64,000 nucleotides of DNA from Micromonospora_J zhanjiangensis (GCF_042650605.1 NZ_JBHSBN010000001.1:62001-126000), one strand, 5' to 3'. Numbered from the stretch's first letter, positions 33,821 through 42,705 are shown. The notes: generated by a model not told the origin, from the sequence alone. Numbers and translations are program-made.

Positions 33821-35248
33821 TCACTCCACCGACAGACTCGCGGCCAGCCGGAGCGCGGAACGGAGGTCGGTGACCTCGGTCACCTGCATCCCGGCCGGGG
33901 TGATGCCGCTCGTCTCGGGGCCGCAGCCCTGCGGGACGAGCGCGTGCCGGAAGCCCAGCCGGGCGGCCTCCGCGAGCCGGCGCGGTACGGCGCCGACCCG
34001 GCGCACCTCGCCGGTCAGGCCGACCTCGCCGATGGCGACCAGGTGCGGGGCGATGGCGAGGTTCAGTCCCCCGGAGGCGACCGCGAGGGCGACCGCCAGG
34101 TCGGCGGCCGGCTCGACCACCCGGATCCCGCCGACGGTGGCGGCGAAGACCTCCCGATCGTGCAGGGTCAACCGGTCGGTGCGGCGCTGCAGCACGGCCA
34201 GCACCATGGCCAGCCGGGCGCCGTCGAGGCCGGAGACGGTGCGCCGCGGTGAGCCCGCCACGGTGGCGCCGATCAGCGCCTGAACCTCGGTGACCAGGGC
34301 CCGCCGCCCCTCCATGGACACCGTCACGCAGGTGCCGGGCACCGGTTCGGAATACCGGGTCAGGAACAGTCCGGAGGGGTCGGCCAGGCTGCTGATGCCG
34401 CCCTCGTGCATCTCGAAGCAGCCGACCTCGTCGGCCGCGCCGTAGCGGTTCTTGACCCCCCGCACCATCCGCAGCGACGAGTGCTTGTCGCCCTCGAAGT
34501 GCAGCACCACGTCCACCAGGTGTTCGAGCACCCGTGGACCGGCCACCTGGCCGTCCTTGGTGACGTGTCCGACCAGCACGGTGGCGATGCCGCGCTCCTT
34601 GGCGACCGCGACCAGGGCGGCGGTCACCGCCCGGATCTGGGTCACGCCGCCGGCCACGCCCTCGGTGCCGGGTGCGGAGATGGTCTGCACCGAGTCGAGC
34701 ACCAGCAGGCCCGGCTGCACCGCGTCCAGGTGTCCCAGGACGGCCGCGAGGTCGCTCTCCGCGGCCAGGTAGAGCCGCTCGTGCAGGGCGCCGAGCCGCT
34801 CGGCGCGCAGCCGCACCTGACTGACCGATTCCTCGCCGCTGACCACCAGCGACGGGCTGCCCACACCGGCGGCCCACTGCTGGGCGACGTCCAGCAGCAG
34901 GGTCGACTTGCCGACCCCCGGCTCGCCGGCCAACAGCACCACGGCGCCCGGGACCAGCCCGCCGCCGAGCACCCGGTCCAGCTCGGCGACCCCGGTGGGC
35001 CGGGCCTTGGCCGGGGCGGCGCTGATGGTGGCGATGGGCCGGGCCGGCTCGACCGGGGCGCGGGAGGTCACCACCCGCCCCGCCACCGTCGGTCCGGTCA
35101 CGGTGGACTCGACGACCGCGCCCCACTCACCGCACTCGGGGCACCGGCCGACCCACTTCGGTGGCTGGTGGCCGCAGGCGTCGCACTCGTAGGCCGGTCG
35201 GGGTTCGCGGGTCGCGGCGCGGGACCGGGTGGTCGTTCGGGAGGTCAC
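33821..35248 (-). CDS. radA: DNA repair protein RadA
   Basis: RadA is a RecA-like ATPase that promotes branch migration during recombination. The 475-residue protein has a C4 zinc finger CDACGHQPPKWVGRCPEC (residues 22-39), Walker A GEPGVGKS (108-115), the RadA signature KNRYG (266-270) and a C-terminal Lon-protease-like domain lacking protease residues. Start GTG at 35248 follows a TAGCGT box by 7 nt, suggesting a leaderless mRNA. In mycobacteria radA and disA are also neighbours. RadA can modulate DisA in other bacteria, so the pairing is probably functional. Confidence 0.95.
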   Translation of the reverse strand: MTSRTTTRSRAATREPRPAYECDACGHQPPKWVGRCPECGEWGAVVESTVTGPTVAGRVVTSRAPVEPARPIATISAAPAKARPTGVAELDRVLGGGLVPGAVVLLAGEPGVGKSTLLLDVAQQWAAGVGSPSLVVSGEESVSQVRLRAERLGALHERLYLAAESDLAAVLGHLDAVQPGLLVLDSVQTISAPGTEGVAGGVTQIRAVTAALVAVAKERGIATVLVGHVTKDGQVAGPRVLEHLVDVVLHFEGDKHSSLRMVRGVKNRYGAADEVGCFEMHEGGISSLADPSGLFLTRYSEPVPGTCVTVSMEGRRALVTEVQALIGATVAGSPRRTVSGLDGARLAMVLAVLQRRTDRLTLHDREVFAATVGGIRVVEPAADLAVALAVASGGLNLAIAPHLVAIGEVGLTGEVRRVGAVPRRLAEAARLGFRHALVPQGCGPETSGITPAGMQVTEVTDLRSALRLAASLSVE

Positions 35249-35281
35249 CTGCGGAACGCTATCCGACCGGTACGACGGAAC

Positions 35282-35313
35282 GGGCCGGGCGGGGAAAGCT
35301 CCCCGCCCGGCCC
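35282..35313 (-). terminator. Strong hairpin terminator after the LpqE-like gene
   Basis: A perfect 13-bp stem, GGGCCGGGCGGGG (35282-35294) with CCCCGCCCGGCCC (35301-35313), closes a 6-nt AAAGCT loop. It lies between the LpqE-like gene and radA, both leftward, and should separate their transcripts. No T-tract. Confidence 0.8.
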
Positions 35314-35348
35314 GACGGCTCGGTGTCGGCCCGGCCGACCGTGTCCGG

Positions 35349-36083
35349 TCAGCCCTCGTGGCCCTCGGACACCACCGGGGACGACGTCGGTGCCGGGGTC
35401 AGCGGCACGGCGACCGGCGCGTTCACCGTGAGTTGCTGGCCGCCGAAGTCGAAGGTCAACTCCACCGCCTGGCCCACGGCGACGGCGTCGGTCAGACCGA
35501 CGAGCTGCAGGAAGCGGCCGCCGTCGGGGTTGAGGATGAGGTAGCCCTGGGCGGGGATCTGCAGGCTCGCCGGCGCGCCGGCCGGGGCCTCGGCGGTCGC
35601 CGACGGGCTGGCCGAGCCGCCGGCGGACGGGTTCGCCGAGCCACCGGCGGACGGGTTCGCCGAGCCACCGGCGGACGGGATGGCCGACCCGCTCGGCGTG
35701 GCGCCGGCGGACGCGCTCGCCCCGGCGGACGCGCTCGCGCTCGCGCCGCCCGACGGGGCCGCGCCACCGGAGAGCACCACCGAGCGGGCGCCGGCCACGG
35801 TGACCTTCACCGTCACCGGGCTGTGCGAGTCGTTGTAGATGCCGACCTCGACCGGCGCGTTGCCGCCGGCCGGGTAGCCCTTCTCGCCGGGGTAGGCGAG
35901 CAGCAGATTACGGATCTTGTAGTTGCCGTCCGTCGTCTGGGCGTTGGCGCCCGGAACGGTCGGCGCCATTTCGGCGGTATGGGCGATCTGACCCGCGCCG
36001 CACCCGGACAGCAGCAGCGTCGCCGCGGTCGCGGCCGCACCGGCCAGCGCGGCCCGCCGGGGTCCCCTGATCGAGCGCGTCAC
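35349..36083 (-). CDS. LpqE-like lipoprotein with Ser/Ala/Gly repeats
   Basis: The 244-residue protein has a signal and lipobox LLLSGC (Cys28), so it is exported and lipid-anchored. The first folded part (YKIRNLLLAYPGEKGYPAGG; VEVGIYNDSHSPVTVKVTVA) and the last part (LVGLTDAVAVGQAVELTFDF) look like one beta-rich domain. An insert of Ala/Ser/Gly/Pro repeats, including PSAGGSAN units, interrupts it. Position beside radA and disA, as for lpqE in M. tuberculosis, together with the lipoprotein form, suggests an LpqE relative. Function is unknown. Confidence 0.7.
   Translation of the reverse strand: MTRSIRGPRRAALAGAAATAATLLLSGCGAGQIAHTAEMAPTVPGANAQTTDGNYKIRNLLLAYPGEKGYPAGGNAPVEVGIYNDSHSPVTVKVTVAGARSVVLSGGAAPSGGASASASAGASASAGATPSGSAIPSAGGSANPSAGGSANPSAGGSASPSATAEAPAGAPASLQIPAQGYLILNPDGGRFLQLVGLTDAVAVGQAVELTFDFGGQQLTVNAPVAVPLTPAPTSSPVVSEGHEG
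35611..35682 (-). repeat. Three tandem 24-bp coding repeats
   Basis: Three 24-bp units of gccgagccaccggcggacgg plus four bases run in frame and encode the PSAGGSAN-type insert of the lipoprotein. Unit 1 and unit 3 each differ slightly from unit 2. Confidence 0.85.
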
Positions 36084-36239
36084 GTCGGTCCTCCTCGTTA
36101 CGATCCCGCCCGGCTGTCAGCCGGGGCGTGGTGGCCATACCCGCGCAGACCGGGCTCCAGGGTAGTGGGACGTGATCGTCGTTCACACGCCGACCCGGCA
36201 ACCCGGTCGCGGTGCCGGTGTTTCCCCGCTTCGCGCAGG

Positions 36240-37079
36240 TCACACCACTCGGCCGCTGGCCACCAGGAGTGCGACGTCGATCACCGCCACCAGCATCACC
36301 GCGCGGAACGCCGCCACCGGTCGGGCCGCCCGCCCGCCGGTCGACCGGGCCGCCCGCCAGCCCACCGGCAGCACCACCGCGGCGGCCACGACCGCCGCCA
36401 ACCCGGCCCAGGAGGGCGGCCCGGGCGGTCCAACGACCAGCACCACGGTCGCCGCGAGCAGCAGCACGCCGGCCGCCGTCCGGGACCGGCCGGCGCCCAA
36501 CCGGTGCGGCAGGCCGCGTACCCCGGTCCGCCGGTCGTCGTCCAGGTCGGGCAGCACGTTGGCGAAGTGCGCGCCGGCGCCGAGCAGGCCGCCGGCCAGT
36601 GGCAGCCAGGCGGGCGGCGTGGGCACGCCGGGCAGGGCGAGCACCACGAAGGCGGGCAACGTGGCGAACGATACCGCGTACGGCAGCACCGAGACCGGGG
36701 TCGACTTCAACGGCCAGTCGTACGCCAGGGCGGACAGCAGCGCGACGGTGGCGGCCAACGCGGCGACCGGGTTCAGGGTGAGCGCCGGCAGTGGTGTCAC
36801 GGCGGCGGCGATCACCCCGGCGAGCCCGACCGTCCGCCGGCCGACCGCCCCGGTGACCAGCGGCTTGTCCGTCCGACCGACGGCCGTGTCCCGGTCGGCG
36901 TCGAGCCGGTCGTTGACCCAGCCGATGGCCAGCTGACTGGCCAGCACGGTGGCGGCGACCGCCAGGATCCCGCCCGGCCGGTGGCCGACCCCCCAGGCGA
37001 GCAGGGCGGCGACGGTGGTCACCGCCGCCGCCGGCTCCGGATGACTGGCCCGGACCAGCCCTAACACCATTCGCGGCAT
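36240..37079 (-). CDS. UbiA-family prenyltransferase
   Basis: The 279-residue integral membrane enzyme has seven to nine helices. Two Asp-rich motifs are clear: NDRLDADRDTAVGRTDKP near residue 50 (NDxxDxxxD type) and LPDLDDDRRTG near residue 175. These bind Mg-diphosphate of the prenyl donor. UbiA enzymes attach isoprenoid chains to aromatic acceptors. The acceptor is not known, but the adjacent type III PKS could supply a phenolic lipid. It is divergent from the UbiG-like gene across 45 bp. A second ATG at 37070 is possible. Confidence 0.88.
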   Translation of the reverse strand: MPRMVLGLVRASHPEPAAAVTTVAALLAWGVGHRPGGILAVAATVLASQLAIGWVNDRLDADRDTAVGRTDKPLVTGAVGRRTVGLAGVIAAAVTPLPALTLNPVAALAATVALLSALAYDWPLKSTPVSVLPYAVSFATLPAFVVLALPGVPTPPAWLPLAGGLLGAGAHFANVLPDLDDDRRTGVRGLPHRLGAGRSRTAAGVLLLAATVVLVVGPPGPPSWAGLAAVVAAAVVLPVGWRAARSTGGRAARPVAAFRAVMLVAVIDVALLVASGRVV

Positions 37080-37124
37080 AAGGGAAGTCTGGCCGTTACC
37101 CGCCGGTCGTGCCACGCTCGATCC

Positions 37125-37904
37125 ATGCGGGCGGCGGACACGACCACGGATGGTGACCCGACCGCGTCCGCCCGCCGACCCCGCAACGACCCCGGTCAGT
37201 ACGACGACCTGGCCGACGAGTGGTGGCGGCCGGACGGCGCGTTCGCGATGCTGCACTGGCTGGCCGCGGCCCGGGCCGCGCTGGTGCCGCCGGCGTCCCG
37301 ACCGGACGCGCTGCTGGTCGACATCGGGTGCGGCGCCGGGTTGCTGGCCCCGCACGTCGTCGACAAGGGCTACCGGCACGTCGGGGTGGACCTGGTCGGC
37401 TCCGCGCTGCGGCAGGCGGCCGGGCACGGCGTCGTACCGGTGAACGGTGACGCCACGGCGGTGCCGTTGGCGACCGGCTGCGCCGACGTGGTCGCGGTCG
37501 GCGAACTGCTCGAACACGTGCCCGACTGGCCGGCCGCGGTGGCGCAGGCCTGCCGGGTGCTGCGGCCCGGCGGAACCCTCGTGCTGGACACGCTGAACGA
37601 CACCGCGCTGAGTCGGCTGCTCGCCGTCGCGGTGGCCGAACGACTGCCCGGGGTGCCACGCGGCATCCACGACCCGGGCCTGTTCGTCGACGCCCGCGCC
37701 CTGGTCGCCGAGTGCGCCCGGTACGGGGTGCGGCTGCGCGTCCGGGGTGTCCGGCCGGAACTGCCCGGCACGCTGCGCTGGCTGGCCCGGCGCGCGGTGC
37801 CCGGCCGGCGCGGGCGTCCGACGCCCGCCGGTCGTGCGCCGCGGATCGTGCCGACCTTCTCGTCCGCCGTGCTCTACCAGGGCCGGGGGATGAAGGACGG
37901 GTAG
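37125..37904 (+). CDS. UbiG-like SAM-dependent O-methyltransferase
   Basis: The 259-residue protein begins with the UbiG-type phrase YDDLADEWWRPDGAFAMLHW. It has the SAM motif LLVDIGCGAGLLAPHV (about residues 64-79), GVDLVGSALRQAA, ADVVAVGELLEHVPDW and VLRPGGTLVLDTLN. UbiG enzymes methylate phenolic hydroxyls of quinone precursors. In this island it could methylate a PKS-derived phenol or hydroquinone. A basic C-terminal stretch follows. The next gene starts 41 bp downstream on the same strand. Confidence 0.85.
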   Translation: MRAADTTTDGDPTASARRPRNDPGQYDDLADEWWRPDGAFAMLHWLAAARAALVPPASRPDALLVDIGCGAGLLAPHVVDKGYRHVGVDLVGSALRQAAGHGVVPVNGDATAVPLATGCADVVAVGELLEHVPDWPAAVAQACRVLRPGGTLVLDTLNDTALSRLLAVAVAERLPGVPRGIHDPGLFVDARALVAECARYGVRLRVRGVRPELPGTLRWLARRAVPGRRGRPTPAGRAPRIVPTFSSAVLYQGRGMKDG

Positions 37905-37945
37905 TCCGGCCGACCGGGGCCGGTCCGAGGGAAAGGGGGGACACG

Positions 37946-39109
37946 ATGGTCGACGCAGTGGACGCCGCACGCCGGTTGGCACCGCGGTTGGCGGCTCGGG
38001 CCGCCGGGCACGACCGGGACGGCACCTTCCCGGAGCAGGACTTCACCGACCTGCGGGAGGCCGGCCTGTTCGGCCTGATGGTCCCGCCCGAGTTGGGTGG
38101 CGCGGGCGCCGACTTCGCCCGGTACGCCGCCGTCGCCACCGAGTTGGCCCGCGGCAACGGCGCCACCGCCCTGGTGTTCAACATGCACGCCTCGGTGACC
38201 GGGGCGCTGACCGCGGTCACCGAGGAACTGGCCGAGGCGCTGGGTGTCCCGGCGGAGGCGCTCGCGGCCCGGGACCGGGCGCTGGCCGACGCCGCCGCCG
38301 GCTCCTGGTACGGCGTGGCGATGAGCGAGCGCGGCGCCGGTGCCCGCCTCTCCCGGTTGTCCACCGTCTACGAGCCGGTGGACGGCGGTTACCACCTCAA
38401 GGGGGTCAAGACCTTCTGCTCCGGGGCTGGGCACGCGGACGCGTACCTGGTGGCCGCGCGCAGCGTCGCCGACCGGTCGGTGGTGTCGCAGTTCCTGGTG
38501 CCGGCCGGCGCCGGACTGCACGTCGAGCGGACCTGGGACGCGCTGGGCATGCGGGCGACCGCCTCGCACGACCTGCATCTGGACGTGACCGTGCCGGCCG
38601 ACCGGCTGCTCGGTGGGGTCGAGGGCCTGGCGCTGGTGGTGGCCCAGTTGATGCCGCACTGGCTGGTGGCCAGCTACGCGGCGGTCTACGTCGGGGTGGC
38701 CCGGGCGGCCGTCGACGCCGCCGTCGAGCACCTGAACGACCGCGGCCTCGCCGGGCTGCCGGCCGTACGGGCCCGGATCGGTCGGGCCGACGCGGCGGTG
38801 TCGGCCGCCGCGCTGGTCGTCGCCGAGGCGGCCCGCCGGGTGGACGAGGCGCCCGGCGACGCCGAGACCAACCGGTGGGTGTGGCGGGCGAAGCTGCTGG
38901 CCGGGACCACCGCCGCCGAGGTGGCGGCGTCCATGTTGGAGGCGGCCGGCACGTCCGCCACCCGACGGGGCCATCCGCTGGAGCGGTTGTACCGCGACGC
39001 GCGCTGCGGCTCGCTGCACCCCGCCACCTCCGACGTCTGCGCCGACTGGCTGGGCATCGCCGCACTGGGCGGCGATCCGGACCGGGACGGAACCACCCCC
39101 CGATGGTGA
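37946..39109 (+). CDS. Acyl-CoA-dehydrogenase-fold flavoprotein with altered catalytic site
   Basis: The 387-residue protein has the acyl-CoA dehydrogenase three-domain fold: FGLMVPPELGGAGADFARYA (residues 42-61), AMSERGAGARLSRLST, the middle beta domain YHLKGVKTFCSGAGHADAYL, and a helical C-terminal domain. In dehydrogenases the late motif reads YRDAR then YEGTSE, with Glu as base; here it reads YRDARCGSLHPATSD (residues 349-363). The Glu is gone. An HP at this point is seen in related flavin monooxygenases, so it may hydroxylate rather than dehydrogenate. GGGGGG precedes the ATG at 37946. Confidence 0.75.
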   Translation: MVDAVDAARRLAPRLAARAAGHDRDGTFPEQDFTDLREAGLFGLMVPPELGGAGADFARYAAVATELARGNGATALVFNMHASVTGALTAVTEELAEALGVPAEALAARDRALADAAAGSWYGVAMSERGAGARLSRLSTVYEPVDGGYHLKGVKTFCSGAGHADAYLVAARSVADRSVVSQFLVPAGAGLHVERTWDALGMRATASHDLHLDVTVPADRLLGGVEGLALVVAQLMPHWLVASYAAVYVGVARAAVDAAVEHLNDRGLAGLPAVRARIGRADAAVSAAALVVAEAARRVDEAPGDAETNRWVWRAKLLAGTTAAEVAASMLEAAGTSATRRGHPLERLYRDARCGSLHPATSDVCADWLGIAALGGDPDRDGTTPRW

Positions 39110-39159
39110 CCGGACGATTCGCCGGGAGTGACGAATCAGCCCTACGAACGGAGCAGATC

Positions 39160-40221
39160 GTGACAGCAACACCGGTGATCGCCGGCCTGGGTATCGGCCT
39201 ACCGCCGCGGACCGGCCAACAGGAGATGTGGGAGGGCTTCTTCGCCGGACACTTCGCCGGCACCACCCGCGCCCTGGCCGGGCGCATCTTCGCCAACTCG
39301 GGCGTGTCCACCCGGCAGGCGGCGGTGAACCCGCTGGTCGAGGACATCTCCGAATGGTCCACCGAGCGGCGGATGCGGCGTTATCTGACCGAGGTGCTCC
39401 CGCTCGGCAAGGAGGCGATCGACCGGGCCCTGACCGAGGCCGGCGTGCCGGCGCCGGAGATCGGCTTGTTCGCGGTCTGCTCCTGCACCGGTTACGTCAC
39501 GCCCGGACCGGACATCCTGCTGGCCCGGGACATCGGGCTGGCCGCCGACGCCCAGCGGCTGTTCATCGGCCACATGGGCTGCTACGCGGCGCTGCCCGGG
39601 CTGGGCGTGGTCACCGACTTCGTCACCGCGCGCGGCCGGCCGGCGCTGCTGCTCTGTGCCGAACTGCCCAGCCTGCACATCCAACCGGCGTCGACCCGGA
39701 TGGACACCCAGCAGATCGTGTCGCACGCGCTGTTCTCCGACGCCGCCGTCGCGGCCGTGGTGACCCCGCCGGATCGGCCGGGCTACGCGGTACGGGACGT
39801 GGTGGCGGTGACCGACACCTCGACGGCCGACCAGATGACCTGGGAGGTGACCGAGCGGGGGTTCCGGATGGGCCTGTCCACCCGGGTGCCCGCGGTGCTC
39901 GCCGGCTACGTCGGTGGACTGGTGGACGACCTGCTCACCCGGCACGACCTGAAGCGCTCCGACGTGACCGGGTGGGCGGTGCACCCGGGCGGTCCGCGGA
40001 TCCTGACGGTGGTGGAGCAGGAGTTGGCCCTGCCGCCGGACGCGCTCTGGGCGTCCCGGGAGACGCTCGCCGAGCACGGCAACTGCTCGTCGGCGACCGC
40101 GCTGCTCATCCTGGACCGGTTCCGGCGGGCGCCGCAGCCACCGGAGTGGGTGGTGATGCTCGCCTTCGGGCCGGGGTTGACCCTCTACGCCACCCTGCTG
40201 CGGCACACCGGTGTGAGCTGA
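39160..40221 (+). CDS. Type III polyketide synthase (chalcone/alkylresorcinol synthase-like)
   Basis: The 353-residue homodimeric ketosynthase has the catalytic triad Cys141 (GHMGCYAALPG), His275 (WAVHPGGPRIL) and Asn308 (EHGNCSSATALLIL), plus FAVCSCTGYVTPGPDI and the C-terminal LAFGPGLTLYATLL. Such enzymes extend an acyl starter with malonyl units and cyclise to resorcinols or pyrones. The starter is unknown. Start GTG at 39160 has GGAG upstream; an in-frame ATG at 39103, overlapping the flavoprotein stop, is an alternative. It is the core gene of a small island with UbiA, UbiG-like and flavoprotein genes. Confidence 0.92.
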   Translation: MTATPVIAGLGIGLPPRTGQQEMWEGFFAGHFAGTTRALAGRIFANSGVSTRQAAVNPLVEDISEWSTERRMRRYLTEVLPLGKEAIDRALTEAGVPAPEIGLFAVCSCTGYVTPGPDILLARDIGLAADAQRLFIGHMGCYAALPGLGVVTDFVTARGRPALLLCAELPSLHIQPASTRMDTQQIVSHALFSDAAVAAVVTPPDRPGYAVRDVVAVTDTSTADQMTWEVTERGFRMGLSTRVPAVLAGYVGGLVDDLLTRHDLKRSDVTGWAVHPGGPRILTVVEQELALPPDALWASRETLAEHGNCSSATALLILDRFRRAPQPPEWVVMLAFGPGLTLYATLLRHTGVS

Positions 40222-40307
40222 CCGAACGTCGCCGGAACGCGGATGGCGTCGGAACCGGCGTCCCGACGCGAGCGGCGGAACCGCGGGGTGCGCATTACAG
40301 TCGATGT

Positions 40308-41027
40308 GTGGCGGCGGAGACGGACGGACGCGGCGGTGGCCCGCTGCTCGCGGTGCTGACCGGGGCGGCGCTGCTGGGCGGCGGCTGGTGGTGGACCGCC
40401 TCGGCGCCCGCCCCGACACCCCGGGAGCCGGCCGCGTCCACCGCCCCGCGGCCGCCGTCGAGCGGCGCGACGTCGTACTGGCACGACCCGTCCGACGCGC
40501 TCTCGTCCCGGCTGATCCTGGTACCCGACGCCTACGGGGTGCCGGCCGCCGGCAGCACCGTGTCCGCCCCGGGACTGCGCCGGTACGACGCCACCGGCCG
40601 GCTCAACTGGCCGGGTCTGTGGCCGGACGTGGCCGGCGGGCGGGTCGTCCTCGACGTGGCCACCGGCCGGATCCGGGTCGACGTGCCCGCGGCGGCCCGG
40701 CTGCGGGCCGTGGACCACGACCTGCCGGCCGTCGACGGGACCCGGTTCCGGTCGACGGTCGAGCTCGACGACTCGACACCCCACCAGTTCCCGCTGTTCG
40801 TGCGGCCGGGCGAGCGGTACCTGTTGCAGCACGTCTGCATCGGCGCCGGCCGGCTACGGGTCGGCGTCGTCGGCGCCCGCGGACCACAGCTGCGGGTGTT
40901 CTCCCGGTGCGACGACGGCCTGGTCAACACCGAGCTGGTGGCCGACCAACCGAACCTGCTGGTCACGGTGACCCGGACGGGCTCCGAGCCGGTCACCGTG
41001 GGCGTCCAACTCGTCGGCCTGCCCTGA
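40308..41027 (+). CDS. Membrane-anchored extracytoplasmic protein, unknown
   Basis: The 239-residue protein has one N-terminal membrane helix (LLAVLTGAALLGGGWWWTA, residues 13-31), a Pro/Ser/Thr linker, and an extracellular domain that looks beta-rich: SRLILVPDAYGVPAAGSTVS, FRSTVELDDSTPHQFPLFV and YLLQHVCIGAGRLRVGVVG. Two Cys residues could form a disulfide. No family is recognised. GTG at 40308 follows TACAGT by 6 nt, so it probably has its own leaderless promoter and is not strictly part of the PKS operon. Confidence 0.6.
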   Translation: MAAETDGRGGGPLLAVLTGAALLGGGWWWTASAPAPTPREPAASTAPRPPSSGATSYWHDPSDALSSRLILVPDAYGVPAAGSTVSAPGLRRYDATGRLNWPGLWPDVAGGRVVLDVATGRIRVDVPAAARLRAVDHDLPAVDGTRFRSTVELDDSTPHQFPLFVRPGERYLLQHVCIGAGRLRVGVVGARGPQLRVFSRCDDGLVNTELVADQPNLLVTVTRTGSEPVTVGVQLVGLP

Positions 41028-41090
41028 CCTGCGCTGGCGCCGGGCGGCCGACCACGGTGGACGGGCGGCGGTGCGGTGCCCGGCCGGCTC

Positions 41091-41864
41091 TCAACTGGTG
41101 GCCAGTCGCAGCAGATCGGCCCGGTAGTCCTCGACCGAGCCGACGCTCGGCACCACCCGGGCGACCAGGCCGGACCGGGTGGCCAGCAGCGCGGTGCCGG
41201 CGCCAGGGCTCGGCGTGACCTGGAGGAAGGCCCGCAACTCGCCGGTCGGGTCGGCCAACGAGCGGACCGGCGCCACCGGCGTCACGGACCAGGGCGCGGG
41301 CAGCGGGCTGGGCGCACCGCGTCCACTGGTCAACGCGACCACGGTTACCCCGGGCGGTGCCGCCCGGCCGGCCGCCTCGATCTGGGCCGCGCAGTCGCAC
41401 CCGTCGACCAGCAGCACCACCACGGGCAGCAGGCCCCGCAGGGGGACCGGAGCACCCGACTCGCCGACCAGGTCCAGGGCCGGCACGGTGTCCCCGCGGG
41501 GCCGGCCGGGTGCGCCGCTGGGCACCGGCCCGGCGCTCGGCGTGCGGTTGCCGGACTGCCGGCCCGGCCCGGGCCAGACCATGGCGAACAGGCTGGTCAG
41601 CGTGGCCAGGATGGCGACCAGCATGAGCAGCAACGGCAGTCGCAGGGTGGGCGTGCCGCCGGGCCTGGTGGGAAGCCCGAAGCGTTGACGCCAGGCCGCC
41701 CGGCGGGAGGTCCGGCGCAACTCGCGGCGCAGCTCGGCGGCCTCGGCGGCCAGCTCCGCGGCGTCCTCGGGAATGACGATCGGCCCCCACTCGGGCGGCA
41801 GGTCGGGCAGCGGTTCGGACGGACCGTTGCCGTCCGCCCATCCGTCGTTGCCCGACGAGCCCAT
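41091..41864 (-). CDS. Membrane-anchored thioredoxin-fold-like protein
   Basis: The 257-residue protein has an acidic cytoplasmic N-terminus and a basic Arg-rich helix (AAELRRELRRTSRRAAW). One membrane span follows (LPLLLMLVAILATLTSLFAMV, near residue 105), then an extracellular domain. That domain has LLPVVVLLVDGCDCAAQIEA, where CDC replaces a thioredoxin CxxC, and late strands TALLATRSGLVARVVPSVG. It resembles AhpC/TSA or thioredoxin folds, but redox activity is doubtful. The ATG at 41864 is divergent from carD with 306 bp between. Confidence 0.6.
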   Translation of the reverse strand: MGSSGNDGWADGNGPSEPLPDLPPEWGPIVIPEDAAELAAEAAELRRELRRTSRRAAWRQRFGLPTRPGGTPTLRLPLLLMLVAILATLTSLFAMVWPGPGRQSGNRTPSAGPVPSGAPGRPRGDTVPALDLVGESGAPVPLRGLLPVVVLLVDGCDCAAQIEAAGRAAPPGVTVVALTSGRGAPSPLPAPWSVTPVAPVRSLADPTGELRAFLQVTPSPGAGTALLATRSGLVARVVPSVGSVEDYRADLLRLATS

Positions 41865-42170
41865 CGCGCGCCCCCTGAGTGGATCGCTCCTGCTCCAGCG
41901 TCCCGCACCTGCGGTCGTACCGTCTAGGGGTGGCGAGGGGGCAGATGCGAGAGGCGCACACAACGCCATACATCCGATTTGGCCCGTTCCGCCCCTGTCG
42001 CCTGGTGATCCGTTGGTCACTCTGAGTGGCGAAACGGGTGGATCGGTCGGCTGTCAAGCCGAAGAAAGACCTCTCACAGGGCCTCTGAGCTGCGCTTACG
42101 GTCCGGCCTGCAGTGAGACATCGGTGCCTGAGCGTGTTACCCTAGACACAGCGAAAGGGGTTTCGAACCT
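41865..42170. promoter_or_regulatory. Divergent region upstream of carD
   Basis: These 306 bp contain no credible gene. Near the right end is a candidate carD promoter: -10-like TACCCT (42138-42143) with TGAGAC (42114-42119) 18 bp upstream, then the ribosome-binding site gaaagggg about 10 nt before the ATG. The middle is AT-richer than average (caacgccatacatccgattt). The left end should hold the promoter for the membrane-anchored gene on the minus strand. Confidence 0.5.
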
Positions 42171-42656
42171 ATGGTTTTCAGTGTCGGCGAGACCGTTGTT
42201 TACCCCCACCACGGGGCCGCACTCATCGAGGCAATCGAGACTCGGGTGATCAAGGGCGAGCCTAAGCAATACCTCGTCCTGAGGGTTGCTCAGGGTGACC
42301 TTACCGTCCGGGTGCCTGCTGAGAACGCCGAGATCGTGGGCGTGCGCGAAGTGGTCGGTGAGGAGGGCCTGGGCAAGGTCTTCGACGTCCTCCGCGCTCC
42401 GCACACCGAGGAGCCCACCAACTGGTCGCGGCGTTACAAGGCGAATCTGGAGAAGCTCGCCTCCGGAAATCCGCTCAAGGTGGCCGAGGTCGTCCGCGAC
42501 CTGTGGCGGCGGGAGCGCGAGCGGGGTCTGTCCGCGGGCGAGAAGCGGATGCTCGCGAAGGCCCGGGACATCCTGGTCGGTGAGGTGGCTCTCGCCGAGA
42601 AGAGCACCAAGGACGAGGCGGAGAACCTCCTCGACAAGGTACTGACCGAGGCCTGA
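42171..42656 (+). CDS. carD: CarD RNA-polymerase-binding transcription factor
   Basis: CarD binds RNA polymerase beta and stabilises open complexes, especially at rRNA promoters. The 161-residue protein has the N-terminal Tudor-like interaction domain (FSVGETVVYPHHGAALIEAI, residues 3-22; KQYLVLRVAQGDLTVRVPA) and the C-terminal helical DNA-binding domain with the conserved Trp in TNWSRRYKANLEKLASGNP. Length and sequence match actinobacterial CarD closely. It precedes ispD and ispF as in mycobacteria. Confidence 0.97.
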   Translation: MVFSVGETVVYPHHGAALIEAIETRVIKGEPKQYLVLRVAQGDLTVRVPAENAEIVGVREVVGEEGLGKVFDVLRAPHTEEPTNWSRRYKANLEKLASGNPLKVAEVVRDLWRRERERGLSAGEKRMLAKARDILVGEVALAEKSTKDEAENLLDKVLTEA

Positions 42657-42705
42657 CACCCAGCCCCGGCCCGTACGATCGAATTTTCAGTGTGAGGACC
42701 GCGAC

